Positions 45,800 to 55,373 of a DNA stretch of 64,000 bases are shown here, one piece after another. Source of the stretch: CALOFP01 sp942492635 (lineage in GTDB: Bacteria; UBP6; UBA1177; CALOFP01); assembly GCA_942492635.1 (NCBI GenBank), contig CALOFP010000002.1, positions 186,001-250,000 of the forward strand, written 5' to 3'. Made by a program: the position numbers and the translations under genes. How positions within the stretch are numbered: position 1 is the stretch's first letter; each line of letters opens with the position of its first letter. The notes below the pieces were generated by a model, which was not told the DNA's origin, made no database searches, and saw only the letters and a program-made list of their open reading frames with translations.

Positions 45800-46033
45800 A
45801 TGGATTTCAGGTTGTATTTGAAGCCGATAAACGACATAGAGGTTAAGCTGGGGCTTTGTAAAAGTAATTTCATGTGGAAGTTCCTTGCAAAAAATTACGA
45901 AGATATCAGCGAGAAGGTCTCAGACGTATACGGAGAGGATGTTCCGGAAGAAATCCAGCAGGCTCTTACCAGAGTCAGGGCGAAGCTGGTTGAGAAGAAG
46001 GGTGAGCTTCCTCGCGAGGATCTGATCGTATAG
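45800..46033 (+). CDS. Small unknown protein
   Basis: A 77-residue soluble protein, two bases after the previous gene. It reads as mostly helical (SNFMWKFLAKNYEDISEKVS, EEIQQALTRVRAKLVEKKGE). No family recognised. Tight spacing in the Hsp20-like operon supports that it is real. Confidence 0.65.
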   Translation: MDFRLYLKPINDIEVKLGLCKSNFMWKFLAKNYEDISEKVSDVYGEDVPEEIQQALTRVRAKLVEKKGELPREDLIV

Positions 46034-46086
46034 TTCTTTAAAAATAGAGTGTTGGGTTGAAAGGCAGTTCTTTTTCAAAAAAAAAG

Positions 46087-46114
46087 TTGACTACTTTTCC
46101 CCCATATGTATATT
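46087..46114 (+). promoter_or_regulatory. tRNA operon promoter, copy 1
   Basis: TTGACT (46087-46092), 16 bases, TATATT (46109-46114), 15 bases before the tRNA-Val 5' end. The -35 and -10 boxes are the same in copy 2 while the spacer differs, which supports the call. Confidence 0.75.
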
Positions 46115-46128
46115 TCTCTTCGTCGGTT

Positions 46129-46204
46129 GGGTGGTTAGCTCAGTTGGGAGAGCATCGGCCTTACAAGCCGGTGGTCACAGGTTCGAGCCCTGTACCACCC
46201 ACCA
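46129..46204 (+). tRNA. tRNA-Val (anticodon TAC), copy 1
   Basis: A complete 76-base cloverleaf with encoded CCA. Acceptor GGGTGGT pairs with ACCACCC; D stem GCTC/GAGC; anticodon loop CTTACAA; T arm ACAGGTTCGAGCCCTGT. Confidence 0.97.
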
Positions 46205-46234
46205 CTTTTGATCTTTGGATTTAGATCTAAGCGC

Positions 46235-46311
<77 letters not shown>

Positions 46312-46320
46312 TCTTTTAAG

Positions 46321-46372
46321 CTTGAATTGGGGAAACTTTTGAGTTAATCTTCCCGGATTCAAGTTTTTTTTT
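46321..46372 (+). terminator. tRNA operon terminator, copy 1
   Basis: CTTGAAT pairs with ATTCAAG across a partly pairing loop (TGGGGAA/TTCCCGG), followed by nine T. Confidence 0.75.
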
Positions 46373-46431
46373 ATTTTCATCATACTCTAAATAGTCTTTA
46401 ATAGTCTTTATAAGTTTTCAGGAGGCGAATA

Positions 46432-47577
46432 ATGAGAGTGTTTTTTGTTGTACTGGACAGCGTCGGCATTGGTGAGGCCCGAGATGCGGCTGATTTTGGA
46501 GATTCCGGCTGCGACACCCTCGGTCATATTGCCGATCAGGTAGAAAAATTCAATCTTCCCGGATTGGAATCACTCGGACTAGGAGTTATAAAATCCCACC
46601 CGAAACTCGCCAAGACTCCCACACTCAACTCACGGGTGGCGGTTTTGGAAGAAATCTCGAGGAGTAAGGATACGACGGCGGGCCACTGGGAGATGATGAA
46701 CGTTCCCGTCCTCGAGCCGTTTCCGAAGTATCCGGATGGATTTCCGGCTGAGATAATGGATCAGTTCGTTGCTGAAACCGGATTCGGATATATCGGAAAT
46801 ATCGTTGCTTCGGGAACTCAGATCCTTGAGGATATGGGGGAAGAGCATCTTAGAACAGGGAAGCTTATCGTCTACACTTCCGCAGACTCGGTATTTCAGA
46901 TTGCCGCACACGCCGATGTCGTATCTCCTGAGAAACTTTACGAGGTCTGCAAGAAGACAAGAGAAATCCTTGATCCGTATCATGTGGGACGGGTTATAGC
47001 GCGTCCCTTTTCTGGGACTCCAGGTAACTTCATCCGCCTGAACAACAAGCGTCACGACTACTCTATAGAGCCTATAGATGAAACATTTCTTCAAAAGTTG
47101 CAATCAGAGGGAGTAAGAACGGTTTCAGTCGGAAAGATTAACGATATCTTCGCGACTGTTGGAATTGATGAAGCTCACCATACAGATGACAACAGGGACG
47201 TCATGAAGACTCTTATAAAGATGCGAGATACGGCAGACGAGGGAACCTTTGTCTTTGCAAACCTCGTTGATTTTGATTCAGTTTATGGTCATCGCAGGAA
47301 TGTGCAAGGGTACTACGAGGCACTTAAGGAGTTTGATGACTTTATTCCTGAGTTTATAGATGGAATGAAAGATACCGACCTTTTTGTCATCACCGCCGAT
47401 CATGGTTGTGATCCGGCTTTTGAAGGTACCGATCACACACGTGAGAACGTTCCTTTCATAGCCTACAGTCCGTCCTACGACAAGTTTGAGAATCTGGGAA
47501 CGAAGAGAGGTTTCATGTTCGGAGGAGTCGAGGCTCTTAAACATCTCGGAGTCGAAAGTGGTGTTGGTTCCGAATAG
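46432..47577 (+). CDS. deoB: Phosphopentomutase
   Basis: Interconverts ribose 1- and 5-phosphate (and deoxy forms) in nucleoside salvage. 381 residues, an alkaline-phosphatase-fold metalloenzyme. Metal and phosphate sites: FFVVLDSVGIGEARDAADFG then DSGCDTLGH, the Thr in SKDTTAGHWEMMN, NLVDFDSVYGHRR and ITADHGCDPAFEGTDHTREN. AGGAGG upstream. It sits alone between the two tRNA cassettes; no salvage partner is nearby. Confidence 0.95.
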   Translation: MRVFFVVLDSVGIGEARDAADFGDSGCDTLGHIADQVEKFNLPGLESLGLGVIKSHPKLAKTPTLNSRVAVLEEISRSKDTTAGHWEMMNVPVLEPFPKYPDGFPAEIMDQFVAETGFGYIGNIVASGTQILEDMGEEHLRTGKLIVYTSADSVFQIAAHADVVSPEKLYEVCKKTREILDPYHVGRVIARPFSGTPGNFIRLNNKRHDYSIEPIDETFLQKLQSEGVRTVSVGKINDIFATVGIDEAHHTDDNRDVMKTLIKMRDTADEGTFVFANLVDFDSVYGHRRNVQGYYEALKEFDDFIPEFIDGMKDTDLFVITADHGCDPAFEGTDHTRENVPFIAYSPSYDKFENLGTKRGFMFGGVEALKHLGVESGVGSE

Positions 47578-47703
47578 TTCGCACTCTGAATTCTGTAGTC
47601 GTTTTTAAAAAATCCGATATTTTTCAAAATTTTTTATCTCAGTTGTTTTTCCATTTCAGCGACGTCTCAATCGTTGCGATACTCTGATTATGCCAAAAAA
47701 CAC

Positions 47704-47721
47704 CCGAAAAGAAGTTTTCGG
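47704..47721. terminator. Weak hairpin after deoB
   Basis: CCGAAAA-GAAG-TTTTCGG with only TTT after it on the plus strand. It may end the deoB transcript. A second AT-rich perfect inverted repeat (TTGAATTTA/TAAATTCAA) is at 47759-47781. Confidence 0.35.
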
Positions 47722-47830
47722 TTTAAAAATTGGGTGCAGATAAACGGAATACTGTAGTTTGAATTTATTGGGTAAATTCAATGGCAGAGCTGCTTTTAGT
47801 TTAAAAGTTTTAAGAAAGTGAAAAAAAATG

Positions 47831-47858
47831 TTGACTACTTTTTTTCAATGCGTATATT
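47831..47858 (+). promoter_or_regulatory. tRNA operon promoter, copy 2
   Basis: TTGACT (47831-47836), 16 bases, TATATT (47853-47858). Spacer length is kept although its sequence differs from copy 1. Confidence 0.75.
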
Positions 47859-47872
47859 TCTCTTCGTCGGTT

Positions 47873-47948
47873 GGGTGGTTAGCTCAGTTGGGAGAGCATC
47901 GGCCTTACAAGCCGGTGGTCACAGGTTCGAGCCCTGTACCACCCACCA
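47873..47948 (+). tRNA. tRNA-Val (anticodon TAC), copy 2
   Basis: Identical to the copy at 46129-46204, including the encoded CCA. Confidence 0.97.
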
Positions 47949-47978
47949 CTTTTGATCTTTGGATTTAGATCTAAGCGC

Positions 47979-48055
<77 letters not shown>

Positions 48056-48061
48056 TCTTTC

Positions 48062-48117
48062 AAGCTTGAATGAAGAAAGTGTTTTTGTAATGCTTTTTTG
48101 ATTCAAGCTTTTTTTTT
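48062..48117 (+). terminator. tRNA operon terminator, copy 2
   Basis: AAGCTTGAAT pairs with ATTCAAGCTT, followed by a T run. The loop sequence is unrelated to that of copy 1, but the stem is kept. Confidence 0.8.
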
Positions 48118-48245
48118 GCATTCATTTAAGGTTGAATGGTCAATTTTCAGAGCGTCTTTGCCTCGCTTTATGATCCCTTCTGTCGGCAATCGCAAACGTG
48201 AAATTCGGTTCCTGAAAAAGTGTCGGTGCAGCAGTGGGCGGCAGT

Positions 48246-48809
48246 TCAGCCGTTGAAAAAAGAGGCGATCAGAATTTTGATGCCGAGAATGATAAGAACT
48301 GCTCCCCCAAGAATTTCCATCTTCTGCCCGAATCGGCAGCCTAGTTTCTTTCCGAATAAAATTCCGACCAGAGAGAGAGCAAACGTGACAATACCTATGG
48401 TCAGTGCCGGGACAACTATCGACGTACAGAGAAAGGAGAGTGAAACTCCAGCAGCAAGAGCGTCAATACTTGTGGCGATGGAAAGAACCATGAGATTCTT
48501 GAACGTCAATGTTGTAATTGTCTCCTCGCAACTTTCTTCGCCGAATGCTTCATAGATCATTTTACCGCCGATTCCCGCAAGAAGCATGAATGCAATCCAG
48601 TGATCTATATGACATATGTAGCTGTAAAAAGATGAGGAAATGAGATAGCCGGCGACAGGCATCACGGCCTGAAAGAAACCGAAACTACCGGACATTGCCA
48701 GAGTGCTTTTCAAATTCATTCTCTTAAGAGAAATGCCTGAGCTTATGGAGACGGCAAAAGCATCCATTGCAAGGCTGAAAGCAAGTACTGTTGTCGAAAC
48801 GAAGTCCAT
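48246..48809 (-). CDS. mntP: Manganese efflux pump MntP-like
   Basis: A 187-residue inner-membrane exporter with six helices. The two repeats carry the family Asp motifs: LAFSLAMDAFAVSISSGISL in the first and LSIATSIDALAAGVSLSFL in the second. GIGGKMIYEAFG lies between. It should export Mn2+. The start at 48809 follows GGAGAT; the longer frame from 48878 would begin upstream of the promoter. I saw no yybP-ykoY manganese riboswitch in the short leader. Confidence 0.9.
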   Translation of the reverse strand: MDFVSTTVLAFSLAMDAFAVSISSGISLKRMNLKSTLAMSGSFGFFQAVMPVAGYLISSSFYSYICHIDHWIAFMLLAGIGGKMIYEAFGEESCEETITTLTFKNLMVLSIATSIDALAAGVSLSFLCTSIVVPALTIGIVTFALSLVGILFGKKLGCRFGQKMEILGGAVLIILGIKILIASFFNG

Positions 48810-48834
48810 ATAATCTCCAAAAAAAATGCGCAAT

Positions 48835-48862
48835 AATATAACAGAAAAAAAATGATTGTCAA
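48835..48862 (-). promoter_or_regulatory. Sigma-70-type promoter of mntP
   Basis: On the minus strand TTGACA (48862-48857), 16 bases, TATATT (48840-48835). The leader is about 20 bases, too short for a riboswitch. Confidence 0.7.
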
Positions 48863-48921
48863 CCTGAAAAATTGACAAGGATACTACCCTTCTGCTATGA
48901 ATAGCTGAAAGTGGAGGATTA

Positions 48922-50172
48922 ATGAAATTATACAGCTATGGAAAAACTGATACAGGCAAAAAACGTACTGTAAATCAGGATTCATTCCACATCGACAAAG
49001 AGACAAATCTTTATATTGTTGCCGATGGAATGGGTGGCGGAGTGGCCGGGGATGTCGCCTCCTCCACCGCCGTAGAGAGAGTTGCCTGTTATGTCCGGAA
49101 GAACAAATCTGCTGTAGATTCATTTGTTGCGAACCCGACTCCAGAAAACAAGGATGTTGTTTTGAAGATTCTTGTTGAAGGGGTCTGCGAAGCTAACAGA
49201 GTAGTATATGATGAATCTGTCAACAGAAGATCTGCCGGCAGTATGGGGTCTACATTTACTATGCTCATGGTTTCCGGTGTAACCGGATTCATGGTTCATA
49301 TAGGTGATTCCAAGCTGTTCATGGCGAGAAAAGGTGTGGTTTCTCAGCTTTCCACGGATCATACGATAGGGCAGGACTATATTTCCAAGTATGGATCTGC
49401 AGCTGATACAATTTCAGGGGAAATTGCGGGTATGCTTTCAAAGGCCCTGGGGCTCAAGCGGAATGTTAATCCGGAGAAGATGACTTTCGATATTCTGCCT
49501 GAAGATAGATTTCTTTTATGCTCAGATGGACTAAGTCGTTACCTAACGACACAAAATCTTCCTGTACTTGAGCTTGGAATTTTCAGAGCTCCCGCTCAGG
49601 AGAGGGAAGATGTATTTGTTAAGAAGGCAGTTAATCGGCTGGTAGACTATGCCTACGACTGCGGAGGAGAAGATAATATAACCGCTGTGATGGTAAGTGC
49701 CGTAGGTCATCCCTCCGAATATCCTGTCCGATCACGGGGTGTCTTGGACAAGATGGAGCTGATCAAAAATGCAACTCTGTTCAGAACTCTTGCATACGAA
49801 GAGATTCTCAAGGTGATAGCCGGGGCAGAGTTGAGAAGCGTGAAGAAATATGAGGTGCTTTCAACTCACGACAGGAACAGGGAGGAGGATTACGTTTTCA
49901 TCCTTCTGGAAGGACAACTTTCCCTTATGAAACGCTCCCGCCATATCATGACTCTCAAGCCCGGTACACATATCGGATCCCTCTCTTTTTTTGGAGAACC
50001 CTATGATGATATGACACTCTTCGTTGACAGGTCCTCCGATCTTCTTCGAATAAATAAGAGTGACCTGTTGAAACTTATTTCCGATTCCCCTGAAATCGGA
50101 GCCAAAATTCTCTGGGAGTTTTCCCGTTCCCTGGCCAGGGAGATACGAACTCTCTACTTTTCAATGGAGTAA
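48922..50172 (+). CDS. PP2C phosphatase fused to cyclic-nucleotide-binding domain
   Basis: A 416-residue cytosolic protein. Residues 1-250 are a PP2C-type Ser/Thr phosphatase with the metal Asp residues in TVNQDSFHIDKE, IVADGMGGGVAGD, FLLCSDGLSRYL and GGEDNITAVMV. Residues 275-410 form a cNMP-binding beta-roll (YVFILLEGQLSLMKRSRHIM, LKPGTHIGSLSFFG) with a helical end. The phosphate-binding cassette is not canonical (no clear RxA), so the ligand may not be cAMP. Allosteric control of the phosphatase is inferred. No Ser/Thr kinase lies in the window. One base separates it from the transglycosylase gene. A possible promoter is TTGACA at 48872 with TATGAA 18 bases on. Confidence 0.9.
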   Translation: MKLYSYGKTDTGKKRTVNQDSFHIDKETNLYIVADGMGGGVAGDVASSTAVERVACYVRKNKSAVDSFVANPTPENKDVVLKILVEGVCEANRVVYDESVNRRSAGSMGSTFTMLMVSGVTGFMVHIGDSKLFMARKGVVSQLSTDHTIGQDYISKYGSAADTISGEIAGMLSKALGLKRNVNPEKMTFDILPEDRFLLCSDGLSRYLTTQNLPVLELGIFRAPAQEREDVFVKKAVNRLVDYAYDCGGEDNITAVMVSAVGHPSEYPVRSRGVLDKMELIKNATLFRTLAYEEILKVIAGAELRSVKKYEVLSTHDRNREEDYVFILLEGQLSLMKRSRHIMTLKPGTHIGSLSFFGEPYDDMTLFVDRSSDLLRINKSDLLKLISDSPEIGAKILWEFSRSLAREIRTLYFSME

Positions 50173-50173
50173 T

Positions 50174-52285
50174 ATGCCTTTCCTTAATGCTTTCCTACTT
50201 TTCGGAGCCCTCACACTCAATTTTGATGAAACCGGGCTTCAGGATGATATTCGTTCAAACTACCAGTACTACTCTTCACTCGACACAGAGGAGAAGTCCT
50301 CCGATTGTGTGGAGGGTGAGAGGAGGGGGTGTATCTCCCTTTTTCTTGGAGATATTGGAAAGAGACGAAATGAATTATCTTCCCTTATCAGGGAAATCGA
50401 TACTGTTTTTGAAAATGAAGATGACAGAAGAATTGCCAAATACCTTGTTGCAATTGAGAATTGGCGGGATTTGGAAATCGATTCCCTCTCTGAAATATCA
50501 GAGCAGGTTGGAGAGACAATGGGAGGTGAGCTATGGCAGTTCTACCTGCGAAGACTGTTGGCTCTAGGGAAAAAGGAAGTTTTTATAAAAGCTTACAAGG
50601 AGAGCAGGAACGAAGAGCTCTTTTTCCGCTATGTGGAACTGCTGGCAGGTAAGAATATCGGAAAGGCATTTGAAGCCCTCAGAAATGCAAAACATGATTA
50701 CTCTGAGGAGTTTTACAACCGAATTGACCGTCTCTTTGAGAAGAATCAAGGGCTTATGAAAAAACGCAGGTTGGATCGTGAATATAAACTGTGGACGCTT
50801 ATCCGTGACTACCACAAGGTGCGCTACAGGGTTCTAATAAATAGATCCGCTGCCTGGTTCGGCAAAAACGGGCGGCCTAAGGACATCTACTCCTGGCGTG
50901 GACGCCTCTACAGCGCAATGGCCAATACAAGACGCCGGGAGCACAGTAGCGCTGTTCAGATATACGAGACATTGGAAAAATACTCTGCCGAACTGCAGCT
51001 TGAAAACGGCGATCTCTACAACCTCTACCGATGGGCGGGATACTCTTTTGCGGCTCTTGGGAAAAATGATGAATCAATTGAAATGTATCTCAAAGGTGCC
51101 TCGTTTTTTCGGGATGTTGAAGGTACAAGGAGTGCTGACTTTGTCTACTATGCAGCGGATATGGCGAGACTGGACGGAAAAAGTGAAAAGGCTCTCGAAC
51201 TGTACGAAAGGATACGTACCCAATATCCTGATTACCACAGGATTGAACTGGTTGATTTTTTATCATTCTGGATCGGTTACAGGCAAAAGAATTTTGAAGT
51301 TTCAGGAAGAATCTTAAAAAATATTGCTTCACGAAATTCCCCTGAAAGTTACTACTACCGCAGGGCAAGATACTGGCAGTCTAGAGTTCTTGGAAAAGCA
51401 GGGCTGGAGAAGGAGGAAGAGGCGATATTGAAGGAGGTGGCTATTGACAATCCTGCAACCTATTATGGAGCGATGGCAGCTACTAGGCTGAAACAAAGGG
51501 GAATATCGCTAGGGAAAGTAAAGAAATCAGGGGAGAGAAAGAAGATGAGCGACTTTCGGCTTCCAGAGACAGCCTGGACTATGCTTCTCTTCTTTCACAA
51601 GGAAATGTCGATGCTCAAGCATTTTTTACCCGTCGTGAAAAAGGCTGTTCTGGACAGGGGCGGGGAGGCAGATCGGGTAGCTCTCTCTTATGTTGCCAAA
51701 AAAATGGGCTACTTTTCCCTTTCTGCCAGACTGATCAGGTCTGTACCAACCCTTTCCAGCAGTTCCATGGAGTATATAAAACTGCAGTATCCTATCGGCT
51801 TTGAGGCAGAGATAAGCGCCCATGCTGATTTTTACGATGTACCCATGCTTTTTGTCTGCTCAATTGCGAGGCAGGAGAGTCTCTTTAATACGGCGGCTGT
51901 TTCCAAATCCTATGCGATCGGGCTTCTGCAGCTTCTCCCCTCAACAGCCCAGCTTCTTGCCAACAGGGAGAGGTACGGAAAGGTGACGGTACAAAATCTG
52001 AAAAAACCTCTCACAAACATTCGTTTCGGAATAAAGTTTCTTGGAATGCTTATCAATCGCTTTGACGGCAGTCTTCCTCTTGCAGCAGCTTCATACAATG
52101 CGGGCCCGGGCAAGATAGACCGATGGATAAAGCGAAATGGACATATGGAAATTGATGAATTCGTAGAGGACATCCCGATATTCCAGACAAGAGCCTATGT
52201 TAAGAAGGTGATGAGAAACTATTCTATGTACCACTATCTATATAACGGAAAGGTACTCGATTCCATAAAGATGAAACTGCCCTAG
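50174..52285 (+). CDS. Slt70-like lytic transglycosylase
   Basis: A 703-residue periplasmic murein-cleaving enzyme. A weak signal peptide (PFLNAFLLFGALTLNF) is followed by a long helical superhelix (about 30-540) with TPR-like pairs, and a C-terminal SLT domain (about 545-690). The catalytic Glu is in SIARQESLFNTAAVSKSYAI, followed by GLLQLLPSTAQLLA and LPLAAASYNAGPGKIDRWIK. Layout is that of Slt70 soluble transglycosylase. It is coupled to the PP2C/cNMP gene, which could tie cell-wall turnover to signalling. Confidence 0.9.
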   Translation: MPFLNAFLLFGALTLNFDETGLQDDIRSNYQYYSSLDTEEKSSDCVEGERRGCISLFLGDIGKRRNELSSLIREIDTVFENEDDRRIAKYLVAIENWRDLEIDSLSEISEQVGETMGGELWQFYLRRLLALGKKEVFIKAYKESRNEELFFRYVELLAGKNIGKAFEALRNAKHDYSEEFYNRIDRLFEKNQGLMKKRRLDREYKLWTLIRDYHKVRYRVLINRSAAWFGKNGRPKDIYSWRGRLYSAMANTRRREHSSAVQIYETLEKYSAELQLENGDLYNLYRWAGYSFAALGKNDESIEMYLKGASFFRDVEGTRSADFVYYAADMARLDGKSEKALELYERIRTQYPDYHRIELVDFLSFWIGYRQKNFEVSGRILKNIASRNSPESYYYRRARYWQSRVLGKAGLEKEEEAILKEVAIDNPATYYGAMAATRLKQRGISLGKVKKSGERKKMSDFRLPETAWTMLLFFHKEMSMLKHFLPVVKKAVLDRGGEADRVALSYVAKKMGYFSLSARLIRSVPTLSSSSMEYIKLQYPIGFEAEISAHADFYDVPMLFVCSIARQESLFNTAAVSKSYAIGLLQLLPSTAQLLANRERYGKVTVQNLKKPLTNIRFGIKFLGMLINRFDGSLPLAAASYNAGPGKIDRWIKRNGHMEIDEFVEDIPIFQTRAYVKKVMRNYSMYHYLYNGKVLDSIKMKLP

Positions 52286-52668
52286 TTTTTTGCTCAGGAT
52301 CGGCATTATCTACGATTTTATTCAGAGAAATAGATGTACGGAGGATTTAATTCTCCGAAACCAGTTTTATTTTCCGGAATCGTGCAACTTTAAATTGCTT
52401 TAGATTCAAAGGGCGAGTTGTTACTGTGGGTGATTTCCCTGAGTTCGCGGACAACATTTACCTTCTAAGAGACATTTCCTAGCTAACCCAACAAATAGAA
52501 CAATGCAATAGTGGTTTCACAGAGTGAAAAGGATGCCGTGTTCCTGTGAGGAAGGAAAATAAAAAAGCGAGAGTTTTGTAACCTGAAAGGGGTTGGAAAT
52601 CGAATAGCCCACTCTTTATATGTTGTTGGGGCATGAATTGAGAAATGTTTGAGTGTCTTGATGGGATT
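52286..52668. other. Gap with no recognised gene
   Basis: Between two convergent transcripts (transglycosylase and dut). Small hairpins occur (CGGAG...CTCCG at 52339-52357; TTTCACAGAGTGAAA near 52515) but none has a proper T run. Short frames here have no ribosome site. I see nothing more in it. Confidence 0.5.
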
Positions 52669-53097
52669 TTAGATGCCGGTATGGCCGAAACCGCCTGCGC
52701 CTCTTTTTGTCTCGTTGACGGACTCTGTGACGCATATGGACGCTTTTGTAACCTGAGCGACCACAAGCTGTGCAATACGATCTCCCTTGGATATGGCGAA
52801 GGGGGTGTCGGAAAAGTTGGCGAGAATGATCTTTATCTCCCCACGGTAATCGGCATCGATGGTGCCGGGAGAGTTGAGAACGAAAACCCCGTTCTTGAAG
52901 GCGAGGCCGCTTCTCGAGCGCACCTGAATCTCGTAGCCTTCCGGAATTTCCGCGTAGAGTCCGGTTTCTACAAGGGCCCATTTTCCGGGTTCGATACACT
53001 TGTCGACTATGGACTGGACGTCCATTCCCGAAGACCCCTCAGTTTTATAAAGGGGGAGCTGAGCTCCCCCTTCAAGTTTGAATTTGATATCTATCAT
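52669..53097 (-). CDS. dut: dUTP diphosphatase
   Basis: Hydrolyses dUTP to dUMP. A 142-residue trimeric dUTPase with all five motifs: SSGMDVQS, VRSRSGLAFKNG, NSPGTIDADYRGEIKIIL, GDRIAQLVV and RGAGGFGHTG. It lies nine bases after pnp and is probably co-transcribed with rpsO-pnp. Confidence 0.96.
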   Translation of the reverse strand: MIDIKFKLEGGAQLPLYKTEGSSGMDVQSIVDKCIEPGKWALVETGLYAEIPEGYEIQVRSRSGLAFKNGVFVLNSPGTIDADYRGEIKIILANFSDTPFAISKGDRIAQLVVAQVTKASICVTESVNETKRGAGGFGHTGI

Positions 53098-53106
53098 GAT
53101 CTTGTC

Positions 53107-55308
53107 TTAGAATCTGCGATCGCCGCGTCCGCCCCTTCTGTCTCTTCTGTCCCTTCGCTCCTCGCTGGGTACGTTGGTCCAGTCTTTCTCGAAATCGGAA
53201 GGTTTCATGCTGAGTTTGAACTTGCCGCCGAACTCGATGTTGGTAACGATAACCTTGACCTTGTCGCCGATGTTGAGGTGGTCCTCAACCTTCTCGACAC
53301 GCTCTTCGGAAATCTTGCTGATATGAAGAAGTCCGGTCTGGTTCGGCATTACGTCGACGAATGCGCCGTACTCCTCAATCCTGGTTACGGTACCTTCGTA
53401 AACCTTGCTGAGTTCGATCTTGTCGGTAAAGCTTTTTACAAGGGCGATTGTTCTCTCGAGAACTTCGCTGTCGGGTGATGCTATCACAACCGTTCCGTCC
53501 TGGCTGACTTCAACGCTGCTGCCGGTCTCTTCGATAATTCCCTTGATGTTCTTTCCGCCTGTACCGATAAGGTCTCTGATCTTATCCTGATCGATAGTGA
53601 GCTTGTGAATCTTGGGTGCTATCGGACTGAGCTCGGATCTTGCGGCGGGAAGCGCTTCCTTCATGATGCCGATGATGTGCATTCTTCCGTCGCGAGCCTG
53701 GAACATAGCCTTCTCGAGAACTTCGCGTGGAAGACCTTCGATTTTGATGTCCATCTGGATTGCCGTGATGCCGTCTTCTGTACCTGCAACCTTGAAGTCC
53801 ATGTCTCCGAGGTGATCCTCATCTCCCATGATGTCGGTGAGGATGTAGTAGTCGTTACCCTCTTTGATGAGTCCCATCGCGATTCCGGCAATGTGTTTCT
53901 TTATCGGAACACCTGCGTCCATCATGCTGAGACATCCGGAACATACGGTAGCCATTGAGCTGGAACCGTTTGATTCGAGAATCTCGGAAACGATCCTTAC
54001 GGTGTATGGGAAGTCATCCTTTGAAGGAACAAGCGATTTAAGAGCTCTTTCGGCAAGAGTCCCGTGTCCGATCTCTCTTCTTCCCGGAGCTCTGAGTCTT
54101 CCTATCTCACCAACAGAGAATGAAGGGAAGTTGTAGTGAAGCATGAAGTTCTTACTGTACTCGTCCGTAACGGTATCCACACGCTGTTCGTCGGCACCTA
54201 CACCGAGGGTAACTGTACCGAGTCCCTGTGTTTCGCCACGAGTGAAAACTGCGGAACCGTGAACGTTGGGAAGAATTCCTGTTTCGATCCAGATCGGTCT
54301 GACATCAACGAGGGTTCTTCCGTCGATACGTGTATGGTCGGAAGTAATCATCTTTCTCATGGAATCCTTGAGAAGATCCTCGTAGAAATCTTTTGCTTTC
54401 TTAACAACCTTTTCAGGCTTATCTGCATTAAGGAATCCGCACTCTTCGGAAATAGATTCCTCAACTGTCTTTACAAGATTCTTCTTGTAGCTCTTGGAGA
54501 GAGCGTAACGGGGAAGCTTCTCGGAAACCTTGAGAACCTCTTTGATGTCTTCCGCAGCCTTCTCGCATACGAAATCCTTAAGCTTGGTGTCTTCTTCGAA
54601 AACAACCTCTTCGCGTTTCACAGGAGCTACCTGCTCTGCAAGCTTCTCCTGGATATCGAGAAGCGGCTGGATTTCACGGTGAGCTATGGTGAGAGCTTCG
54701 ATAACTTCCTCTTCCGAAGCCTCTTTCGCCTCACCCTCAACCATTACGATTGAATCTCTGTTTCCGGCCATAACGATGTTGAGATGGCAATCTTCGACAA
54801 CCTCAGGTGCGGGGTTGATGTGGTATGAACCATCCTTCTTCACAACTCTGCACGCAGCTATCGGGCCGTGGAACGGAATGTCGGAAATGGAGAGAGCCGC
54901 CGATGCAGCCATAACTGCGAGAACCTTCGGATCGCAGTTCTTGTCGTAACTGAGGAGCGTTATTAGCACCTGAGTTTCGTTCTGGAACCATTTTGGAAAG
55001 AGAGGCCTTATCGGACGGTCAATAAGCCTGGCCGTGAGTTTTTCCTCGGTGCTTGGCTGTGATTCTCTCTTGAGGAAGCCTCCCGGAAACCTCCCTGCAG
55101 CGTAGAATTTCTCAATGTAATCTACAGTAAGGGGAAAAAAACCAAGTTGTTCGGTAACTTCCTCTTTTGAAGCAACCGCGGTAGCAAGGAGTACCGTATT
55201 TCCGTATCTGCACAGAACAGAACCGTCTGCCTGTTTAGCGTATTTCCCGGTTTCAATGGATAATGAATTTCCTTCGAAAACGATTTCCTCTTTAAAGAAT
55301 TTGTTCAT
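53107..55308 (-). CDS. pnp: Polyribonucleotide nucleotidyltransferase
   Basis: The phosphorolytic 3'-5' exoribonuclease PNPase, 733 residues. Two RNase PH halves (about 10-215 and 310-540), with FPLTVDYIEKFYAAGRFPGG and TRGETQGLGTVTLGVGADEQ, and active-site GSSSMATVCSGCLSMMDAGV and LTDIMGDEDHLGDMDFKVAG. KH (about 555-610, IGTGGKNIKGIIEETG) and S1 (about 620-690, YEGTVTRIEEYGAFVDVMPN) follow. The C-terminal tail is Arg/Asp/Gly-rich (RRDRRDRRGGRGDRRF). Follows rpsO by 65 bases. Confidence 0.97.
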   Translation of the reverse strand: MNKFFKEEIVFEGNSLSIETGKYAKQADGSVLCRYGNTVLLATAVASKEEVTEQLGFFPLTVDYIEKFYAAGRFPGGFLKRESQPSTEEKLTARLIDRPIRPLFPKWFQNETQVLITLLSYDKNCDPKVLAVMAASAALSISDIPFHGPIAACRVVKKDGSYHINPAPEVVEDCHLNIVMAGNRDSIVMVEGEAKEASEEEVIEALTIAHREIQPLLDIQEKLAEQVAPVKREEVVFEEDTKLKDFVCEKAAEDIKEVLKVSEKLPRYALSKSYKKNLVKTVEESISEECGFLNADKPEKVVKKAKDFYEDLLKDSMRKMITSDHTRIDGRTLVDVRPIWIETGILPNVHGSAVFTRGETQGLGTVTLGVGADEQRVDTVTDEYSKNFMLHYNFPSFSVGEIGRLRAPGRREIGHGTLAERALKSLVPSKDDFPYTVRIVSEILESNGSSSMATVCSGCLSMMDAGVPIKKHIAGIAMGLIKEGNDYYILTDIMGDEDHLGDMDFKVAGTEDGITAIQMDIKIEGLPREVLEKAMFQARDGRMHIIGIMKEALPAARSELSPIAPKIHKLTIDQDKIRDLIGTGGKNIKGIIEETGSSVEVSQDGTVVIASPDSEVLERTIALVKSFTDKIELSKVYEGTVTRIEEYGAFVDVMPNQTGLLHISKISEERVEKVEDHLNIGDKVKVIVTNIEFGGKFKLSMKPSDFEKDWTNVPSEERRDRRDRRGGRGDRRF

Positions 55309-55373
55309 TGTAACCTCTCAAGGGTGAATGAATTTGTAGAATGTGAACAAGTAGTCCCAGAAATTGACAAGAA

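Noticed and set aside
48810..48921. Possible manganese riboswitch before mntP
   Set aside because: The leader after the promoter is only about 20 bases, too short for the yybP-ykoY element.
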